From positions 1 to 64,000 of the forward strand of contig ML769431.1 of assembly GCA_009733575.1 (NCBI GenBank): a stretch of DNA of 64,000 nucleotides, written 5' to 3'. A program made the translations under genes and the position numbers. The stretch comes from Gymnopus androsaceus JB14 (taxonomy: Eukaryota; Basidiomycota; Agaricomycetes; Agaricales; Omphalotaceae). Under the pieces are notes generated by a model, which worked only from the letters and a program-made list of their open reading frames with translations, searched no databases and had not been told where the DNA came from. Below, piece by piece: positions 58,249-64,000 of the stretch. Within the stretch, counting starts at the first letter, position 1. The number at the start of each line of letters is the position of its first letter.

Positions 58249-58680
58249 TCAAATAAGCGATAGGTAGTTTTCTCTCTGTCGACCAGCACATTGGAAACGG
58301 AAGCTACGATCCCGAAACATTGTTTGCAGCTCCCTGAGTCCTCCAGCTAGAAAAGACATCTGCAGCTGTTCCATTGCTATGACCGTTGCCCGTAACATGC
58401 CCTCGAGGTCGAGAACCTGGGAAAACTGCTCACTTGTCAGGCCCGCAATGTTGAGGACATGATGTCGGACAATTCCAAGGCGCTCTTCGATGTCGGTAAT
58501 TGCAGCCACAAAAGGATCCATATATTGGTATGTCTCCCCAGCGCTGACTGCGTTGATGAATTGGTCATAGAGCATCGAGACGTACTTATGATACGTTTGC
58601 GTTGAACCACTTTGTGAGAATATCCCTTTCAGTTCCTGCTTGAGAACATCGAGACAGTTCAAATGATAACTGAGAGGCAT
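58249..58680 (-). CDS. unrecognised small helical protein
   Basis: 143 residues from ATG 58680. Helix-rich sequence with SYHLNCLDVLKQELKGIFSQ, YMDPFVAAITDIEERLGIVR and SFLAGGLRELQTMFRDRSFR. A possible upstream exon (MPPKEIQAQSAG, 58744-58783) has good composition, but its phase does not fit. No family recognised. Part of the small-gene cluster on the KDZ side of the window. Confidence 0.5.
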   Translation of the reverse strand: MPLSYHLNCLDVLKQELKGIFSQSGSTQTYHKYVSMLYDQFINAVSAGETYQYMDPFVAAITDIEERLGIVRHHVLNIAGLTSEQFSQVLDLEGMLRATVIAMEQLQMSFLAGGLRELQTMFRDRSFRFQCAGRQRENYLSLI

Positions 58681-59181
58681 TTTTTCGGGGAGATTGAGGC
58701 TGTATAACGTTGTCAAAAAAAGAACTTTTTAGCTAGAAGTCACATTCACCCGCAGATTGAGCCTGTATCTCCTTGGGAGGCATCTTGCACACGGGATCTT
58801 TTCTTAGGTGCCCGTAGGTAGATAACCCTGTAAAGTAGTATTAGGGAATGAATATATAAGTGTCAAAATAACTTACCGTTCGTCCACAGTCTCCTTTGGG
58901 ATACGACAATTCTCATTTATCCTATCCTTATTTCTGCGGCGCTGATAAATCTCAGATATAATAGCTAATCAAAGGAAAACCTGCCGGTGATAATACTGAA
59001 GGCTTTTCAGATGATTCGCCATCTTTTTACTAGCTTCCGTCCGGTATTTGTGACGTTGAGGCATGAGCGGTTTGAGTTACTATAAGAGCAGTAGTGTACT
59101 GACTAAAAATTAGGCGCTATTGGGCGCTAAATCCTCATTAAGTACTCTCATCAGACTTGAATTGTTGTACACCTTGACTAA

Positions 59182-59842
59182 CTACCGAAGTCTGTTACAA
59201 GCTATCACAAAGAGCCGCCGAATTTCCATTTTGGATGCTCGGAGTGAATCGAGCTCCTCTTCCCTCAACGCCCACGTCTCTTCGGCCTTGCGTTTATATT
59301 CCTGCACCCAAACCACATTCTCTATGGCGTTGGCGAGCATTGTTCTGGTACGACTGCCTTCACCAGGAGCCGCCACCTCATCAGCCCTCCTGCACCGTGC
59401 AAACTTAGCCATGATTGTCTCCTCTTGTTTGGCCCATTTGTCCAATGCATGTACAGAGGATAACCGTCGTTTCTCGGACTCCTCGCATTGCCTTTTCAAG
59501 CTAGCTTTACGCTCTACAAGTTGTGTTCCGGTGAACGTTGGGTGAGAGGCCCAATCTTCGCGCGCCTGGTTGCTGCATCTATACACTGCTCAGTGTCAGT
59601 AAGATTTTCCTACATAAATAACCGTTTCGCTACTAACATTGAGTGCGGGTCCAAGTTGGTGTATCTAGACAGTCAAGTGAGTCGTCCCGACCGGCAGCCC
59701 CATTCCAAGTCAGGCCTGCACTGTCAAAGTTGGATCGAACATCATTCAGAACATCCTGAACAACATCAACGATGTCTACGCTGCTAGTATCACTATCGTT
59801 TTCCGTGTCGGAGCAGTGTGTTGCAGTAGGGGGAGAGGACAT
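59182..59842 (-). CDS. small coiled-coil protein, paralogue C
   Basis: Exons 59842-59638 and 59585-59182, 202 residues. The first exon is acidic (HCSDTENDSDTSSVDIVDVV), then NDVRSNFDSAGLTW, and ends LDTPTWTRTQ. After a phase-1 intron comes LYRCSNQAREDW, HPTFTGTQLVERKASL and a coil (VQEYKRKAEETWALREEELD). Same architecture and intron position as paralogues A and B. Its start is 182 bp from the divergent gene at 60025, so a shared promoter is likely. Confidence 0.65.
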
Positions 59843-60024
59843 AGTAATCAAGTATCGATGCAACAGGTGCGACCTTAAATTGTGCTCAGGACTAGCGCTT
59901 AAACTCTCATCTTTGAAATTGTACCTACCCTGTGGAACCAGCCACGCGCTGAACCTTTGTTCCGTAGTCATACCCCGCTTCCAAACTCACCCAACACTTT
60001 CAACCTTCTTTGCAGTTCCATCCT

Positions 60025-60473
60025 ATGATACCTCTAGCTACCTCTGCTACGGCATGCGCAGATCGTTCATGTCTCGAAATCACCGGCTTGGCCGAACGAC
60101 AATTGGTCACCGATGGCGTCGATTTTGAAGATTCTAGAAATGGATATGTCGAGTGTATACTTGAGTTACGCCAACAACGTCGTAGAGAGCTGCGGGTGGC
60201 ATCTGCGCAGATGGAAGAGCGTATTTTGTTCGTGGATCACATCTTGTAGCTGGAAATAAGCTAACTGACAAATGTTACGACTTTAGCAGGGCGTTACTGC
60301 GTCATTACATTGCGGGCCACCCTCCTCCCATCGCTATAGAACGTCTGCACCGGCTGCGTATGCATGCCCGTCGACGTGCGATAGCTGCTATTAGGCAGTG
60401 GGAGAGGGAAGACGCTCACAACAGAGCACTCTTGAGACAGGGAGAGCGTAACCGCATGTTGGAATATGTGTAA
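60025..60473 (+). CDS. unrecognised Arg-rich small protein
   Basis: Two exons, 60025-60245 and 60287-60473, 135 residues. Visible: CADRSCLEITGLAERQLV, ECILELRQQRRRELRVASAQ, then after the intron LRHYIAGHPPPIAIERLHRL and an Arg-rich helix to the end. Strongly basic, probably helical. Divergent from paralogue C. The C-x3-SC / AER spacing loosely recalls the CS...ER layout of the paralogues, but I would not call it homologous. Confidence 0.5.
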
Positions 60474-61224
60474 GCTCGAGCCCCTCCTTCTGTTTACATT
60501 ACTTACCCTGATTTCAGCGAGGTGTAGCACTCCAGTAGTCTGTCCGCGATATGCATAGACTGCTTCAATGGGTGGTAATGTATATATACGCTTACATCGA
60601 CTGTTTTGTAATGTATATACGCATGCAGTACCTTAATCGCGAATCTCTTTTCTTCTTCGTTGGCCTGAATGCCTGAATTGTACCTAAGAAATACATGAGA
60701 AGTAACGACTTAGTATAGCTATCTTGCATGAGGCTTAGTTCTTTGAATATAGTATGGATGTTGGTGCTCACAGTATCATAGTTGCGTATAAGAACCAAGT
60801 TGGGATCGCCTGAAAATAAGATTCTGCTTGACCTTTTCACTAACAACTTGGGCTGATTCAAATTAACCCGCTTAGCGAGCCGCTTCCACTGATATACATA
60901 CTTATACAAACGGTGGTGGAGATGACATTGCAGACTCGAAATACATTGAAAAAAAGGATCCCGGAGCCGGAAAAACGGTCGAGTTCTGTTTAGCGCTCAA
61001 GTTGTAGTTGGGCGCTAGTTTTTCTTGCCCTCTACTCTCACTCAAAATGGCCTTCTGGAATCAAAACATGCGCATTTACCAGGGAATTTTGAGCTTGATA
61101 TGTGCGTGATCTGTCGTTCTTATAATCTTATGCACTCCTGGGATCGCCGATCTTACTGTTACTCGAAGTTGGATAATGGAAAGCAAATGGAAAGTGCAAT
61201 AAATAATCTCTACGTTCAAAAGGA
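60474..61224. other. intergenic region without clear gene
   Basis: A plus-strand frame at 61025-61252 and a minus-strand frame at 60592-60909 exist but show no family features. The first may be part of a gene running toward the KDZ-C gene. Confidence 0.35.
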
Positions 61225-62033
61225 CTACGTAGATTCAATAATGGTACGCTGATATGCACGAACGTTCTCATTTGTCAATTCCCCCAAACGTCCATCCCAC
61301 TCTCCTGGCCCCCTCAGCACCAACAAAGTCTGTCGATTCCGTCGATACTGGTCTATGAGGTTCGCAATATCATAATCGATTTTCTCCATCACTGCTTGCG
61401 ACCTAGGTGATTCCCTCATCCGTGTGGCTCGGAATTTATCCATGCGACATTTGAGATTGAGCACGTATCTGAGCCGATGCAAGGTGTTAAGACAGTTGGC
61501 TTCGCGGAAACGTTGTTCGATCAACGTCAATCCTGGAGCACAAACAGTCTCTCGAGACTCAGCGTCAAATACAGAAGGCATCCAGAGCGATGCACCTGCA
61601 ATCGTAATAGGGTGCACATGCGGCTGCTCGTGGAGGTACTGTCGGAGGCCTGGCATGTATACACCTCGGAATTCTTCGTGGTAATGCATATCTGCGCCAA
61701 GTTTTGCACGTTTTTCTTCCATCCTGGTTACGCGAGGTGTGTCCCTGTGATCACCAGAGTTAGCGCATTATTGGCATTGCTGGTAGCTGTCTTACCAATA
61801 CCATGCTTCCTCCAGTCTCAACGCGAAGGCAATATACTTGACGGGCCCAAAGATAAGTTTAGGTGCTGCACTTTCAGCAGGGATATCCTCGATGACGAGT
61901 TGAACATCCTGTTCAACTGATTCAAGAGAAATAACTGGAAAAAGTCAGTCATCTTCACTAACCAAAGCAAATCAAGCTCACATGGTGTCTCGATACCGAT
62001 TGGGTGGACTGACATTTCACTCGCAGAAGCCAT
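61225..62033 (-). CDS. stand-alone KDZ C-terminal domain protein
   Basis: Exons 62033-61982, 61934-61796, 61744-61225; 236 residues, phases consistent, no stop. It aligns only with the C-terminal part of the KDZ transposase at 49-53 kb: KLIFGPVKYIAFALRLEEAW (KDZ: TGPIKFILMGLDLEDAQ), EFRGVYMPGLRQYL, ESRETVCAPGLTLIEQRFRE, LNTLHRLRYVLNLKCRM, DQYRRNRQTLLVLRGPGEW, ending NENVRAYQRTIIEST. The catalytic core and cysteine cluster are absent and the gene has its own start, introns and stop. An open frame beside a stop-ridden full transposase suggests a retained, possibly domesticated gene, or a younger fragment. Confidence 0.7.
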
Positions 62034-62202
62034 TCGAATAAAGATGACAATAATAATTACAAATATTCTCCCTTTATCCTTTTATCCGATTTACTCTTTA
62101 ACCGGGACGGGACGTCTGGAACAACAGCGGGCTGACGTTTTTGGGGACTCGAGCTGAACCCATAAGTAGCTGCGGGTTTTGCGGTTTTCTCATACGTTGG
62201 CT

Positions 62203-62897
62203 ATGTCTACGCTACATATCACGGACGGCATCAACCCAAGAGTCAACAGCAGCCATCTGCGAGAATTCATGCATAAATTTGTGCTGCTACCTTGCATGGT
62301 CCAATGGGTGCGTTCGTCCGCATTCAGGCAGCGTTTGCTGATTTTTGGATGTAGGAGGACAAAGAATTGGGCATGATGGATGTGACAGCGGCCGATAAGG
62401 CTATGGTATCCGTGAATACATTGCGATTGGAAAAACAGGTAAAAAAAACTGGCGCCTTGTGAGATCGTTATATTGTTGACATCTTCTTACTAGGTATTGC
62501 ACGACAAGAGCAAATTTGTTGAAGTTCTTGGACAAGTCTACCAACCGAGTTTCGGAGAGGTGACTATTTTAGCCGTTAGATTGACGAACCTTGGTGAAAA
62601 CTTTGGTGAGCTGTCTACGATTGGTATTCATTACCCTACTGACCAATTTCTTATTCAGATTTGGATATGGCGAACAAGGTTATCAGATTCACGCATGACT
62701 CGCATTTTAGGCAGATTTTTAATCCGCATGGTATGTATATTGTAACAGCCCTGGCTATGCATATCTGATTGGTTGCAGGTTCTACGGCTAATCCTATCCT
62801 CCTTTCACCGGGCCAACCATCGACGCCTCAACCCTCACCGCCTGGTAATGGCTTGGATAATTTGAGTATGCCGGTGCCGGATGCCAACGAGGTATAA
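62203..62897 (+). CDS. unrecognised small protein, five exons
   Basis: Exons 62203-62307, 62355-62438, 62494-62605, 62659-62730, 62779-62897; 163 residues, all phases consistent. Visible: SSHLREFMHKFVLLPCMVQW, TLRLEKQVLHDKSKFVEVLG, QPSFGEVTILAVRLTNLGEN, RFTHDSHFRQIFNPHG and a Pro-rich C-terminus (SPGQPSTPQPSPPG). Its start is 169 bp from the divergent KDZ-C gene. The last exon overlaps the minus-strand gene 62794-63210 antisense. No family recognised; five clean introns argue it is real. Confidence 0.6.
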
Positions 62898-63210
62898 GTT
62901 CCTGTAATGGGTTTTGGTCAAATGCAAGCATAGAAATAAACAATGTTTTTACCTCTTGGGTACCTATTTGAGTTTGCGTTTGCTGTGGGATCTGAAGCTT
63001 TCGCTCTGTCTGTGTTTGTGACCGGAGCTTTCGGTCTGGCTTTCCCTTGGTTTGGGACCTGAGCTTGCTTCCTGCCGCGCAAGTGTTCCGGCCAGCCTTC
63101 CGCGCGGATTTATTTGAAGATTTAGCAACCAGGGCATCGATGGATCGCAAAAAGTCGTCCACAGTGTAAAGAAGCTTGGTAGGGTCGCGAAGACGTGGAC
63201 TTTTCGCCAT
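62794..63210 (-). CDS. basic low-complexity protein, antisense-overlapping
   Basis: From ATG 63210: SPRLRDPTKLLYTVDDFLRS, then a Lys/Arg/Ser/Gln-rich stretch with a repeated KLRSQT motif, ending YQAVRVEASMVGPVKGG. A 51-nt segment with intron signals (GT at about 62949, CAG at 62899) is a multiple of three, so it could be spliced or read through. The final 104 nt are antisense to the last exon of the convergent gene. Confidence 0.45.
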   Translation of the reverse strand: MAKSPRLRDPTKLLYTVDDFLRSIDALVAKSSNKSARKAGRNTCAAGSKLRSQTKGKPDRKLRSQTQTERKLQIPQQTQTQIGTQEVKTLFISMLAFDQNPLQELIPRWHPAPAYSNYPSHYQAVRVEASMVGPVKGG

Positions 63211-63408
63211 TCGAGTGGTGGGTTGGTTTTGTTTCAAAGACTCATTACTGGGTAGGAGATTTATACGATTTGTTTGCGGTATTTTCTTGGTTGAGCGGTT
63301 CTCGCGGGCCTCACAAAAAGGAAAAATGAAATAACAGGAGATAGGGATTGCAATCAGAAAGGAACAGTGGTTTTACAGCTCGTACAGTAAGTGATAAAGT
63401 AACAGTCT

Positions 63409-64000
63409 TCACCGGACACCAAGCTGAGACATCCGGTCCTCTAGATCATTGCTAGCTGCAGTTTGTCCAGGAGGCAAGATAAGTGCAAGAGGGGGACTAC
63501 CAGGGACGCGGTCGTACGACGCTCGATATGCAGCCAAGGCATAGTCAAATCGTGAAAACAATCTTTGATGGCTGCTAGAGAGGCCTTCGGTGTACGGCCT
63601 TGCTTCACTCCACCTGAACCGGAAGTCAGCAAAATACACAGTGGAGGTGAAAAGGGTACCTACCAGTCCCCGAAGATACCGACACGAGAACCCGCAAAGA
63701 CCACATAATAATTACGACTGCTACGGATTGGCTGAACTATGCCGTCTGGATGAGGGATACCGGCAGGATAGGTGGGAGCAGCAAGAGAAGGAGTGCTGGG
63801 CGAGGACGGAGTAGAAGGAGGGCTGAGTGAGACCGATGGGGTCGCTGGAACGGTTGTAGAAGCCGTTGACTGGGGTGTTGGGGCCCTGCGAGTCCGTCAA
63901 GCACTGGCAGAGGAGGAGCCGGCAGTAGTGTTTCGAGACGAGCGTTGGGTTGTGGATGAGACCGGCGTATATCGCGATGGAGTCGCCGGAAGTCTAAACA
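63409..64000 (-). CDS. viroplasmin / RNase H1 N-terminal domain protein, partial
   Basis: The gene begins beyond the window edge. The minus strand reads a Pro/Ser/Thr linker (SLSPPSTPSSPSTPSLAAPT), then NYYVVFAGSRVGIFGDW, an intron (about 63613-63661), WSEARPYTEGLSSSHQRLFS and RFDYALAAYRAS to a stop at 63409. The YYVVxxGxxxGIFxxW...F...A...Y pattern is the RNase H1 hybrid-binding (viroplasmin) fold, frequent as a solo domain in Agaricomycetes. No RNase H catalytic domain follows. Likely an RNA/DNA-hybrid or dsRNA binder. Confidence 0.65.

Overview
The window looks like nuclear DNA of a mushroom-forming basidiomycete (Agaricomycetes). Genes are cut by many 48-60 bp introns with GTRNGY donors and nearby TAG/CAG acceptors. 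The gene and transposon families are those common in that group: a NACHT-WD40 STAND protein, a COMT-like O-methyltransferase, KDZ and hAT transposases, Copia elements, and a viroplasmin/RNase H1-N domain protein. No species can be named from the sequence alone. I saw no rRNA gene, tRNA gene or CRISPR array.

Layout. 1-3.2 kb is pyrimidine-rich degenerate repeat without a gene. 3.2-6 kb holds a MITE carrying a solo LTR, then a complete five-exon type I membrane protein gene. 6-19 kb is a transposon graveyard: a foldback element, a decayed pogo transposase, an unusual LTR element tiled with short perfect hairpins, and one Copia element broken up by satellites and MITEs. Its 5' LTR, a primer site matching the anticodon arm of initiator tRNA-Met, gag, protease and RNase H can all still be found between 11.8 and 18.7 kb. 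19.8-30.2 kb is the main host block: a GH30 glycosidase (-), a USO1/p115 vesicle-tethering factor (+), and a NACHT-WD40 protein (+) with 14-15 nearly identical WD repeats. 31-40 kb has decayed Tc1-like transposases, a family of MITEs sharing CATCAG ends, and a 4.2-kb Tc1-like transposon with ~310-bp inverted repeats that carries an extra gene. 42.3-44.2 kb is an intact ten-exon O-methyltransferase, followed by a small genomic copy of part of USO1. 46.7-48.7 kb is a truncated Copia element. 49-64 kb is a KDZ neighbourhood: a KDZ transposase with stop codons, an apparently intact hAT transposon, and a cluster of small multi-exon genes. Three of those small genes are paralogues with one conserved intron, and one encodes only the C-terminal part of a KDZ transposase with an open frame.

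How the parts relate. The transposon genes mostly carry CpG-to-TpG type stop codons, as expected for methylated repeats, while the host genes do not. GH30 and USO1 carry single-base frame breaks that could be real or residual assembly errors. The least explained parts are the hairpin-tiled LTR element, the CATCAG MITE family, the cargo-bearing Tc1-like transposon, and the small-gene cluster around the KDZ remnants.
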